NCBI GenBank assembly: GCA_030144725.1
Contig: JASKMD010000017.1
Span: 5,437,278-5,501,277, forward strand
Source: Haematococcus lacustris
Taxonomy: Eukaryota > Chlorophyta > Chlorophyceae > Chlamydomonadales > Haematococcaceae
Length of the DNA stretch: 64,000 nucleotides
Direction: 5' to 3'
Below the pieces are notes generated by a model. That model saw nothing but the letters and a program-made list of their open reading frames with translations. It had not been told where the DNA came from and did no database searches. Numbering within the stretch: position 1 is the stretch's first letter; every line of letters begins with the position of its first letter. Positions 51,662 to 62,100 of this stretch are shown in pieces. The position numbers and the translations under genes were made by a program.

Positions 51662-52920
51662 GATTGATGCACTTGCCACTGCTGTGCTCCTACTGTGGTC
51701 TCCTCCTAGTTTCAGAGCCCCTGGGCCAGCGCATGTTGGTCACGATGTTGGACATGAGGTCGGGCTCCTCGCACATCGCGCACTATCCATCGCTTTAACC
51801 AGACACTCACTGCTTCTGGGTCAACGTACATCAAGTCCGCAGGCACGGTAGGGTCGGATACCCGGCAACATGCCCGACCAGCTCAGCGTGTGGCTCAGCG
51901 CGGCCGCACGCCGACGCTTCAATCAGCGTGCGAGTCCGTGCAGAAATGAGTCCGGAAAAGCCGTTGTCCCTGATCGTTAGGGTTGGTGGTCCAATGGGAG
52001 GGGTGACCAGCTACCAGCGAGTCGCTATGACCCAGCAATAACACAAGCAGCGAGCAATGACCTGCCATGACCCCAACAACGACGATAGCAGTGCCAGCAG
52101 CGAGGGGCTGGCTGCACAAAGTCAGATTCTGGGGTGTTTGGTCAGGCTGGGGCAGCAGCCGGGGTGGCTGGCCAAGCTGGGGCAGCAGCTCGGGAGGCTA
52201 AACGCACAAAATTAGCTACTGGGGTGCGGTGAACAATGAACAACCCTTTCATTCGTCTCTCGATCGTGGGGTGCGGAGAACGATGAACAACCCTTTCAAA
52301 CGTCTCTCGATCGTCAAACGACAATGATTGAGAAGCGACTACCCGGGACTACTAACTTTGGGCCTTCTCAGAGAAGTTCTCCATCGCCCAGCACACCGGC
52401 AAGGCGCATGAGAACTGGTGGCATCCTGCTAAGATTCAGCCCACCTTGCAAGGGGGAGGCGGGCCAGGCTGGGGCAAAGGCTAGGGCGGTGGCCAGGCCA
52501 GGGTGGCAAGCAGGGTGGCTGCTTTGTCCAAGGCAAGGTCGAGGGAGGTGGGCCAGGCTGGGGCAAAGGCTGGGGTCACAGGACAGGCGAGGGCGGCAAC
52601 CAGGCTGGCAACCATGTCAAGGGGGGAGGCGGTTGGTCATACACGGGCAGCCGGCCAAGGTGGGGTGGCTGCAGGAGTAGCCTGAATGCTCCGAGGCAGA
52701 TGATGAAATATACCGCCACTGCCAGCAACAGCAGGAGGACCACGAGTTTATAAGCGAGGTGTAGTGCCCCATGTGACGTGGTCAGGTGACAAGGTCACCA
52801 GAAGAGAGAGCCACGACAGGTGACTATGTGGATTATATGATTTCAGTGATGCTGCATTACAGAATTACAAAGTTACTTACTTACTTACGCAGTGTAATTA
52901 CATGTAAACGACACGTGACT

Positions 52921-53142
52921 TCAGGCGCCCCCAACTAACAGAAAACCTACCCCTGGTGGTAGGACGGCTGTAACTCTGCACTCACAGCGCCAAACATTAT
53001 GCTAGATGATTCACCATGTAGCCAACCCAGCCAGCTACCTTTCACCCACTTTATATAATTATACAGTCAGTAGGCCGTGCACAGCAAAGCATCCAAGTTA
53101 GTGGTTTAAATTTGAGCCGTAGCGGAGCATGCAGTCAGCGCT
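52921..53142. mobile_element. MITE-1, copy 2 (inverted, one end lost)
   Basis: Starts TCAGGCGCCCCCAAC (14 of 15 like MITE-1) and follows its reverse complement through CAGCCAGCTACCTTTCACCC and GAGCCGTAGCGGAGCATGCA to about 53142, where the expected second terminal repeat is missing. 52873-52889 next to it is a CTTA microsatellite. Confidence 0.85.
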
Positions 53143-53282
53143 ACGACCGCCCGCGTCGCTTAGGCTGCTCTACACAAGCATGCGCGTCGACAGCAGCAGT
53201 CGGATTAGAAAACGGTTGCGGAAATGTGGCACGGAGGCAGTTGGCAGGTGCGGTTGGGAGAGGTGGCCACTACAACCTGTGT

Positions 53283-55998
53283 CTAACTATGTCTCGTGTG
53301 GCACCGCTTGCGCTTGGCAGCTGTCTGGGGCTGCCCCAACCCAGCAGGTGTGGTGCGCTTGCGGAGCGTGCAGCCAGGAGCTGGCGCTTGAGTCATAGCA
53401 GCCTGCCCCTCGGTGGCGATTGCAGCCAGTGCCAACTGATACATGTGGCCGAAATCAGGTGATGCAGGCGGCCCTGTGCTTGCTGCTGGGGTGGCTGCTG
53501 TGAGGGTGGCTGTGGGGGCGGGTGGGCCTGTGGGGGGGGCACACCAGCTGGCGCAACTCTGCTGCACCCTGTTGTTGTTGCTGCTGCTGCCACACGCTGC
53601 TGGCTTGCATGGTCCCCCACATTCACCACAACCACCCCAACACTGCAAGCAGCTGCTGTGGCTTTGCGTGCGGCTGTGGCTGGTGCCCTGGCTACGGCTT
53701 CAGCCACCTCATGCAGCCGCACCGCAGCGCGAAGCTTAGGCAGCTGCAGCGTAAAGTCTTGCACATCTATGTTGTTGAGGGTGGACCTATGTGTGTGCAG
53801 GGACATATGCTCCAGGAGCGCAGGCAGCTCCATGAAGCGGCCAGCTCCATGCTTCAGCAGCTGTAGCAAGGACTCCACCGGGGCATTGGAGGTGGGACAT
53901 GCCAGGAAGTACACCTCGAGGTGGAGGCGCAACCCGGTCCTGCATGGGCTGCCCTCAGCCATGGCCTGGATGTTGGAACTGGCGCCACGTGCAATGAGGG
54001 CCGTTTGCAGTGCTGTCTGTAGTAGTCCTCCATGGCCGCACAATGTTGCTGTAAGTAGGTGGCCAGCTGCTGCTTCTGCTGCTCCTGTTGATCGATGGGC
54101 ACTAGCTGTTGTAGCTTGCTGTGCAGTTGTGACAGCAGCTGCGCATTGTTGCCCCATGGCTGCTGCAGACCCTTGCAAACCTGCTGGATGTGGCGGTACA
54201 ACTCAAAGGCATGCAAGCCGTCGTCCTTGCTGGCCCACAGCAGCTCAGGCATGAGGTATGTCTGGCCCACCACTGCCACGACGGTGATCCTCAGGAGCAG
54301 ATCACTGTCCTGCAGGTGCTTGCATAGCTCACGAGCCCAGGCAGGCGCCCGCCGCTGCTGGCACTCTACTACCTCAGCCACTGCCTCCCCCGCATGCCGC
54401 CAGACGGCAAGCAGTGACATGGTGTCTCTGGCTTTGCACCCCACCGGTCAAGCTTCAGCACCACCCAGTGTTGCGCTAGGAGGCTGCTGAGGTCAGTGAT
54501 GGCTGACCTAGTGCCTGGCAGCACCCCCAGACCCTTGAGGAGGGTGTTGTGAATGCCGTGGCTGTAGCAAGGCTGCGCCCGGGTCACCCCAACCTGCCCC
54601 TCCTCTTGCAGCAGCTGACTGATGCGCGCAATGACACCGGTAAACTTCCCCATGTTGACTGATGCGCTGTCTGCACAGATGCCGGCAAGGTTAATGCCGG
54701 CGAGGCCGAGGTCACCCAACATCCGCATGATGACACGGACATGGGCCTCAGCCGTGCCGCTGGCCAACTGGATGACGCCCACAACGTCAGTGACTATGGT
54801 GGTGAGGCGTGGGGCAGCAGCTGAGCATGAGTGCCCCGCCCGCTCCACCTGCCCCTCGTGACCCAGCTGCTCCTCCCCCTGTGGCTTAGGAAATGCTGCA
54901 GTGACCTTGACGACGAGCACCTTCCCATGGCGCTTGATTGTGCATCCGTCAAATGCCAAGTGTATCGCCAAGGCTTGCTTCAACATCTCTGCATACAAAG
55001 CAATCCAATGCAAATGTAATCCAATGCAAATCCCTCACTCATCCCTTACTTATCCACCACCTCCCAGCCCAGCCCAGCCCAGCCCAGCCCAGCCCAGCCC
55101 AGCCCAGCCCAGCCCAGCCCAGCCCAGCCCAGCCCAGCCCAGCCCAGCCCAGCCCAGCCCGCCCAGCCCAGCCCAGCCCAGCCCAGCCCAGCCTCACCAA
55201 GGGTCTTGCTCTTCAGGTACTTGGCTACCACGCGCAACTGCCGCCTCACAGTGGTGCTCTGCCCAGGTCGGTGTGGGTTGGGCACCTGGCATTGCTCATT
55301 CACGAACAGCTCTCTGCACATGGCCAGCTTGCGGCTGCTGGCCTGTGTCTGCAACACCAGCCTGGCTGTGCTGAGGTAGTGTTGTGCGTGGTATGCAGCT
55401 GTTCTGGCCGCAGGCTTCCCACGGCGCCCCACTTGCGTGGGAATGAAGTTGGCTGTCAGCGCGGGTGGGTTAGCAGTGGGGCTGGGCTGCTGGAATGCAC
55501 AGCCTGTGGGGTTGCCATGGGTGTCCAGCCTGCCATAGCCACCCTCAGCACACCGCTGCAGCACCTCTGGTGACACCCGGTGCCGCATCAGGATGTTTAA
55601 GAGCTGCTGCTGATGCCGGGTGAGCCGGGGGCGATTGGACGGCAGCGGCGGACGTTGCGTAGCTCATGGGACAGCTGGCGCTTGTCTCGCTGCAGCAGCT
55701 GGATTGAATGGTTGCGCTCCTCAGCCTGCTGGTCCAATGCCTCATACTCACCCTGCACCTCTTGGTGTGCTGCCTGCAGCTGCTCCATGTCCGCCTGCAC
55801 CTGCTGAAAATCTGCCATCGCATCATCGAGCTGCTGGTGGAGCCGCTCAACTTCTGCCCGTAACTGCATGGTTTCACCCTGTGCCTTCATCATCTGAGCT
55901 TTTAAGCCATTAGGGCAGCATTTATACCCCGCCTTGGGTGAGGCATGCAGCTTTTGCAGGTGTTGGCGCTGCTTCAGGCTCAGCCTTTTACCCCCCAT
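53283..55998 (-). pseudogene. hAT-like transposase gene, intron-containing, several frameshifts
   Basis: Starts MGGKRLSLKQRQHLQKLH (ATG 55998), then CCPNGLKAQMMK and a long coiled coil (AEVERLHQQLDDAMADFQQ). After a one-base shift come LTRHQQQLLNILMRHRVSPE and LRVVAKYLKSKTL. An intron (about 55194-54989) holds an AGCCC array. The next exon reads EMLKQALAIHLAFDGCTIKR, GKVLVVKVTAAF, LAGICADSASVNMGKFTGV and CYSHGIHNTLLKGL, resembling the hAT RNase-H-fold core (acidic residue near 'FDGCT', 'ADSAS-NMGK', 'C-H'). More frame shifts follow (about 54430, 54020, 53500). Downstream are LRLHLEVYFLACPTSNAPVE, SLLQLLKHG, and a tail with AAKRKR. The hAT assignment rests on motif resemblance only. Shifts may be decay or sequencing indels. 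Confidence 0.55.
55060..55195 (+). repeat. AGCCC pentanucleotide array in the transposase intron
   Basis: About 26 units of AGCCC, one slip near 55158, starting a few bases inside the intron donor side. The opposite strand is (GGGCT)n. Confidence 0.95.
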
Positions 55999-56029
55999 GG
56001 TGGTGGCTAGGGCTGGGAGGGGGCGGAGG

Positions 56030-56255
56030 GGGAGGTGGTGGGCTGGGAGGGGGTGGGCTGGGAGGGGGTGGGCTGGGAGGGGGTGGGCTGGGAGGGGTGG
56101 GCTGGGAGGGGGTGGGCTGGGAAGGGGTGGGCTGGGAGGGGGTGGGCTGGGAGGAGGTGGGCTGGGGGGGGTGGGCTGGGAGGGTGGGCTGGGAGGGGTT
56201 GGGCTGGGAGGGATTGGGCTGGGAGGGATTGGGCTGGGAAGGGTGGGCAACGAGG
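56030..56255 (+). repeat. 15-bp minisatellite GGGGTGGGCTGGGAG
   Basis: About 14 variable units directly upstream of the hAT-like ATG (on its 5' side). G-rich on this strand. Confidence 0.9.
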
Positions 56256-56666
56256 TGGGCTCCTGCATTGATGGGTGGAGGGGGGGGCGGGCATGGTGGG
56301 TCGTTGCACGCCGTGGCCTTGCACCATTCTGGTGTACATGATGTAACTCCAAAGCTGTCAAACAGATAGAGGCCTGGGCTGTTTGTTGTGCGGTTTGTTT
56401 CAATAGATGCGCCAATGGGTAATGAACAAACATTGTATAACCGTTTTTCTGTGGGTGCAGCGGGTGCAACACAGTGGAGGACACAGTGGAGGAGGGGGGG
56501 TGTAAGCCGGTGATACCTTAGTGTGCGCCGACCCAAATGGTGTATTCGGCGGAAGTAAGTACATTTTATATGTTCCAAACACCCCGTCAAGGTGCCCTGC
56601 ACGCCCGGCAGACATCGCGTTGGGTGTCAGCCGGACATTCCATTTGTGCACAATCAGCTCACTACG
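56256..56666. other. intergenic upstream of hAT-like gene
   Basis: Unique sequence, presumed 5' region of the transposase gene. No feature recognised. Confidence 0.4.
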
Positions 56667-57085
56667 CTAGGTAGATGGGGCCTCAGCGATGTGGCTCACC
56701 GTGCCAAGGAGACCCGTCTCGCCGATGTGATTTGACACGTGATAGCATAGTTCATGACACAAGAGTGCGCTGCGGAGGATGAAACATGCAAAATGCGGTG
56801 AGAACAGAGAGCGTGAGTAGAGGCAAAGACCCACGAGCGACTGCTGATACCCGTCACCAAATGGCGGCGGCCTTCAGTGTCGGCAGTGAGCTGTGAAGAC
56901 CCTCCAGGCTTAGTGCCAGTGATTACAGCTGGCTGCTGGTCGGTGTTACAGTATACCAATGGGTCTTCAAAGCTGCCGCCGCAGCATCCCAAACACTACA
57001 AATACCCACAATCCATGCAAGCATGCAAGTTAACTTATTCAAACATATGCAAGCCGCCACTAACCTCAGCCATACAAGCTTCCAT
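56667..57085 (-). CDS. 94-aa Cys/His-containing small protein, unknown
   Basis: Three exons, 57085-57065, 56995-56835 and 56769-56667, join in phase: MEACMAE + CLGCCGGSFEDPLVYC... + ALLCHELCYHVSNHIGETGL... ending EAPST-stop. It has seven cysteines and the word HELCYH (HExxxH) that might bind a metal. No transmembrane segment. I do not recognise a family. The second intron uses the donor GTGGGT inside SSRS; an alternative donor would change the third exon's frame, but only this one gives a stop-free join. Confidence is moderate because exon 1 is only 21 nt. Confidence 0.45.
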
Positions 57086-57465
57086 GTTGTTGTGATGTTC
57101 AACCGCTTGCCTAGCTTGCATGACATATCTCATGTCACGCATTTCGCACGGTCACAATCATGGCTGTGACAGATTTGTTCGCGGGCACATGTGGCAGTAC
57201 GCGAGCAAAGACTTCAATGGCTAGCGCTGATGGTCAGATTACACGGACTAAACCGCCAGTGCCAATGTGATTAACGCTATTGAAAACGATGCACTATTGA
57301 GAGAGTACTTGCATGAATAATACCAACCCCATGTTGGGGGCGCCCAAGGTGACTATGTGGATATGATTTAGATGCGAGGTTAATGGGCTGGGAGGCTTGA
57401 TTATTTCTATGCACGAAGACGTTCTCAAAACCAGCTTTAGACGTACTTTGGCCATCGGGGAACGA
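57086..57465. other. intergenic
   Basis: AT-richer unique sequence; no gene recognised. Confidence 0.4.
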
Positions 57466-57540
57466 AAAATATGGCTCGGGAATAATATTTTTATTATAGT
57501 TTCCGAGGCCTCGGGAATCAAAAGGGAGACTACGGTATAA
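57466..57540 (-). repeat. variant TACCGTA module
   Basis: The minus strand begins TACCGTAGTCTCCCTTTT and GATTCCCGAGGCCTCGG (a palindrome CCGAGGCCTCGG), then an AT-rich ATAATAAAAATATTAT and TTCCCGAG. The first 25 nt match the 99-nt modules at 43224; the rest is a different self-complementary sequence. Confidence 0.6.
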
Positions 57541-57552
57541 TCAAAACAATTG

Positions 57553-57800
57553 CCGTAATGATACGGCTTGTTGGTGATACGCTGATTTGGTGAGAACCCA
57601 AACCTCATGCTCAAACAACTGCTGATACAATCTGGTATCGGAAAACATCTCATGCTAAAAGAATTTGCACCCAAATCCCATGCTCAAACAATTGGTGATA
57701 CAATTTGGTGACGATAGGCTATCGTCACCAAATTGTATCACCAATTGTTCCTATCGGATAGGATTTGGTAAATCACCAACAAGGCGTATCACTACGGTGA
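57553..57800. mobile_element. MITE-6 with internal 63-nt near-perfect palindrome
   Basis: The ends CCGTAATGATACGGCTTG and CAAGGCGTATCACTACGG are inverted repeats of about 26 bp with three mismatches, continuing to TTGGTGAT/ATCACCAA. At 57687-57749 a 31-bp arm beginning AACAATTGGTGATACAAT is followed, after a single G, by its exact reverse complement. Non-coding. Confidence 0.75.
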
Positions 57801-58186
57801 ACTTAAAAACAAGAGTCCCAACGCAACGATAAAACCATGCTGTGGAACTGGACGTCCTGGACCGGGCTTGGAACAGCCACATCAATAGAATGTCCACCAA
57901 CCTTGCTATTGCTAGCAGCTCATTCGTCAAAACTTGTGATGAGGTGCATAAGCTCAGAAGTCGGGCTTACGTGTATCAGGTTGACTAAGCTCAACCTGCA
58001 TATCCCGCTGAACAGCCAACTCCCACCCATCAACAACCAAATGGTTTGCACGCCACACTCTTATCTGCAAGCCTGCGAAAGAGTCCTTGCTTTGGGAGAT
58101 GTGCTGGGCTGGAGCTTGCCAGCTGGGCCGGCTGGATCACTCTTTCTGTATCTGGCATACGAGGGGTACTGGCATCAGGTGCTTCG

Positions 58187-58991
58187 TTACTTCTTGTCAG
58201 AGTTGTTGCCGATGTAGCCATCCAGCTTGTCTTGCATCTCAGCTGCCTCGTTAAACCCATCAACGCCAGCCTTGAACAAGAGGCCTGAGCAATGTGAACA
58301 CACAGCAGCTGCCAGCTTGCCGCAGGACTGGGTACTTGCTTCGCTCTCTTGCTACTCACCTGCTACAGGGTAGCCTGAAACACTCATTACCAACAAAATG
58401 GGCGCCCACAATGGGTTATCCGGCTGCAATAGCATGGTTATTGTGAGTGAGAAATGTACCATGACGAAAGGGGGCAAGCAGCTAGCACGCAAGGGTGGTG
58501 ACGCTGGCTCTTACCTGCAATACTCCAAATATGGCGTTATGACTCTGATATTCATAGATTGAGCCTGTGGCTGCTATGGCTACCAGCACGGAGCCTAACA
58601 GCCCCGCTTGCCAAGGCAATCTGTTGCTTGTCTGTGCAGCCTGCGTACATAGGCATTCAAGGCACCCGTGAGAGGTCCTCTGTCTGAGTAAGAAGCTTGT
58701 TCAGGTAGTGGAGCCACACCCTACTCGGCCTACCCACTTGCAGCTCGCGCTCCTTCTCACGTCGCACCCATGGTGGCAGCTCTTCTGCACTTGGTGCTCC
58801 GTTGCTGCTGACCTGCAGCGGACGGCCCAGGTTAGGAGCGCGGATGGACAACCTCTCATGGGCAAGCAAACCTCGGGCTTCGGTACAGGCGCATCCTTGC
58901 GCAGCACTGTGCGTGGCCTGCCTAAAGTTGGAGCACGCTTTGGTGCCAATCCTCCAAACGTAGGGCGGAAGTTGGCGGCAAGGCATGGCAT
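58187..58991 (-). CDS. plastid-targeted two-helix membrane protein, conserved-looking, unknown function
   Basis: Five exons, 58991-58872, 58812-58738, 58631-58515, 58423-58360 and 58284-58187, join in phase to 157 aa. Residues 1-40 (MPCLAANFRPTFGGLAPKRA ... RTVLRKDAPVPKPE) look like a chloroplast transit peptide. Then comes SAEELPPWVRREKERELQ, a helix LLGSVLVAIAATGSIY, the loop HNAIFGVLQPDNPLW, a second helix APILLVMSVSGYPVAGLLF, and an acidic C-terminus EMQDKLDGYIGN. The layout suggests a small thylakoid or envelope protein. I recall similar plant proteins but cannot name the family safely. Intron 1 is only 59 bp. It is divergently arranged with the ELIP-like gene. Confidence 0.7.
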
Positions 58992-59107
58992 TCTGGCACT
59001 GACAAAAGTAGCCCACTACGGCGAAGCTAAGCAGCGGGGCCTGCTTGCACTTTTGCAATTCTTCACTCCTGTCCGTTGTCGCTGTCTCCGCGGCGAAAGC
59101 GCGCTCA
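58992..59107. promoter_or_regulatory. 116-bp divergent intergenic region shared by two plastid-protein genes
   Basis: Only 116 bp separate the ATG of the 157-aa gene (minus) and the ATG of the ELIP-like gene (plus). It therefore must hold both 5' UTRs and a bidirectional promoter, unless either gene starts further out. No specific element was identified. Confidence 0.45.
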
Positions 59108-62100
59108 ATGCACAGGGCTTTTAGCGGCATGAGAAGTGGCATCGCGCCCATTTCAGGTCCAGAAATCAGAGTGGGGCGAAGGGCGGGATTGTGTTGCTTT
59201 GCCGCCTCGAACACTACCAGCTCGCCTCTCGTACCGCCGAGCTTGGCGGCCTCCAACCGGTACCGAGTGAGCCTGTGGGGTGAGGTCAGCATTGCACCAA
59301 GCAGGTCAGGGTGACATGGCATGTGCTGGGAGGCACTGACTCCAGTGCATGTGCCCTCTGCAATGCAGATGCACTGAAGTTCAACGGGCCTGCTCCTGAG
59401 CTGGTCAATGGGCGGCTGGCAATGGTCGGTTGGGTCAATGCTGTAGTGGTGAGTCAAAGCTGGTACATGACCTCCCTCAACAAGTACCATGCGAAGGCAT
59501 AATACGTCCCCCTCACTAGGGATGGTATTTTACCTGTATGAGGATATGTTCCCATGCACATGGCATGGGCGCACTCCACCATGACTGACATGCACTGGTG
59601 TAAGCTGATGACGGCTCAAGAATGGGTATACTACTGTGCCGCAGGCTGCTGCTGCTGCTGGGCCATGGGTGGGCAGTCTCGCAGTCGCTTGTAGCCCAGG
59701 TCTAGGTACTTCTTGAATTTGGATGGCAGCTCAGGCAGGTCCAGCCTCCAGCACAGCTCCAGCTCTCCCCGATGCGTTGCATGTTCAATGCTGCATAGCA
59801 GTCTCTGTCTACCCACCTGCAGGGTTGTTTTGGCTTTGGCAGCCTTGCCTTTGCCCCTGCATTTGACCTTTGGGGCTGGGTGGGCTCAGCTGTCTGCTTA
59901 GCCTTTGTGCACTGGCTACGCTTGGCTGGCAGGAGAGTGCTATTCTTAGGCTTTGACGCTGCTTGCTGCCTGGCTGCATGGGGGCTGTGGCATGATGCTG
60001 GGGCCCACTACCGGGCACCACATCAGGCCCTGCACTGGCTGCTTACGCTGCTGGCCCCAGGCTGGACGCAGCAGCCGGTGGTGCACCTGCCTTGCTGGGG
60101 GCTTGCAGCCTGGAGGCCTAGTAGCCATGTGGTAGTTTAGCCCTTCCTCCCAGGGCTGCTGGCCATTTACTGCTGAGATGACCCGGCTGTTGCAGAACTC
60201 ATCCACTAGCACCATCCTGTGCTGCTGCTGGTCTATGCTCCTGGTCCAGCACACCACTTTGCAGCAGGCTTGCAGCACCGCGTCAGCACCCGAGCCTCCC
60301 TGGGTGCCAATGCCAGCTTTGTCAAAGAACACCATCATTTGCTTTACACAACAGTGGCACTCCCATAACACCTCAGCCATCTCCACCTGCAGCTGCAGCC
60401 ATGCATGCAAGGCACACAGGGTGGCTGGCATGGTGGCACCAAGTTAAGCATGGCACAGTCACAATACAGTGCCACTCTCAAGACACAAGCCACTCACCCA
60501 CACCAAGACAAACCTCGGCATCTTGAGCGCTGCTATTGCTTGACGGTGCTCTTCCGTTGTGACATATGTAACTTTCAAGCAACTCAAGGTTTCCACAAGC
60601 CATTTTTACGGCTCATTCATACGGCTCATTCATGGGGTTTTGGCTCTGTTTGGTCCGTGGGACACCCTTGCCAACATGCACAACTGGTACAAGAATTAAA
60701 CAGCACCTTGGCCCTCAACCTTGAGCCTTCATTGCAGTCGAACACACTAATTGTGGACCACTACAAAACGGTATTTTATCTATGTGGTGTTTCCATCGCA
60801 TGGCATGCTCATGGCCTATACATGGCATACACATGGTCACGGTCGCCTACCACCTACAGCATTGCCTGACCCCTGTGACAGGGCTATGACGTAGAGTTGG
60901 CATGACAAAACCTGAAGTAATGTAAGCTGATGACAGCTCAAGAGGGGGGGCACACACTACTGTGCCGCACCAGGCTGGGTCTTGGGTGGCTTCTCTTGCA
61001 GCCGCTTGTACCCCAGGCCAGGGTACTCCTTGCCCTTGGCTGGCAGCTTCCCCTGCTCTGGCCACCAGCACAGCTCCAGTGGGCGCCACCTGCTCTCCCC
61101 AATGCGCTGCATGTTCAGTACCGCATTGCAGTCCCTGTCCAGCCACCTGCCTGCTTGTGGTGCTGGCTTTGCCTTGGCAGCCTTGCCCTGGGCCTTGTTG
61201 GGCTCAGCTGCCGGCTCAGCCTTGGTGCGCTTGCTGCGCTTGGCTGCCGGGGGAGTGCTGGGCCCAGGCTCTGAGGCTGCTGGCTGTGAGGCTTCCTGGC
61301 TGCTGCGTGGGGCCTGTGGGGGCTTGCGGGGGCCACCACAGGGCACCACATCATGCCCCGCACCGGCTGGTCATGCTGCTGGCTCCAGGCTGGGCGCACT
61401 AGGCAGTGTTCCACCTGCCCTGCTGGGGGCTTCCAGTCTGCAGGCCTGGTAGCCCTGCGCTTGTTCAGCTGCCTCTCACAGGGCTGCTGGCCATTCACTG
61501 CTGAGCTGACCGGGGTGGTGTGGTGCTCATCCACAAGCACCACCCGGGGTGGGGTAGCCCATTAGGCATGTCAGGAAGGTTCTGAGCACATACAAAGAGG
61601 CGATCACTCGAAGCTGGCTGTGCACCCCAGCCCTCAACTGGAAGTGTGCCATCAGCTTGCGGCTGGTTTTCTTGCACCCGCGCAGCACAGCGCCACCCGG
61701 GACTTTGATGACCTGCGGCCAAGCACAATCTTCACTGTGACAGGCCACTTTGACAGGCGAAGACACAATGCGGGGACACAAACAGTGCGGGGGCATACAA
61801 GGCGGGGGCGGGTGCGCACCTGTCGTCGCTGGGTCTTCCATTCACCCCTTCGCTCCTCGCGTTGTTTGCCTGGAGGGGTGCTAGGACCTGCGCTGGCATG
61901 AACAGTAGCGATGTGAGCAGCGCGGAGCTCACCGGACTGCACAGTTGCAGCGGACCACACCACGACTACGACGAACCCTGTTTTCGCGGGCTTTCGATCG
62001 GATGCGGCTCTGGCTCCGCGCTACTGGGCCGCTTCCTCGGAGGCATTGCGCCACTAGGCTCATATCTGCTAACACTTGCTCACACCGAGTTATTCCCAGG

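Larger units (their letters stand above)
46916..52854 (+). repeat. segmental duplication, copy 2 (longer)
   Basis: Second copy of the block, preceded by a CAGGT array and followed, after TTTCAGTGA, by unique sequence. It retains the 1.18-kb segment lost from copy 1, which holds MITE-5 and an Arg/Ser-rich ORF end. Confidence 0.9.

Noticed and set aside
55934..56484. Gly/Trp-rich and Pro-rich ORFs
   Set aside because: Translations of the GGGGTGGGCTGGGAG minisatellite.
57553..57800. Rho-independent terminator
   Set aside because: The long hairpin is in a nuclear eukaryotic context, lies within a MITE and is not followed by a T tract.
58657..59490. 277-codon minus-strand ORF
   Set aside because: It runs antisense through ELIP exons and out of frame for most of the 157-aa gene. 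The spliced models have transit peptides, membrane helices and LHC motifs and explain the sequence better.
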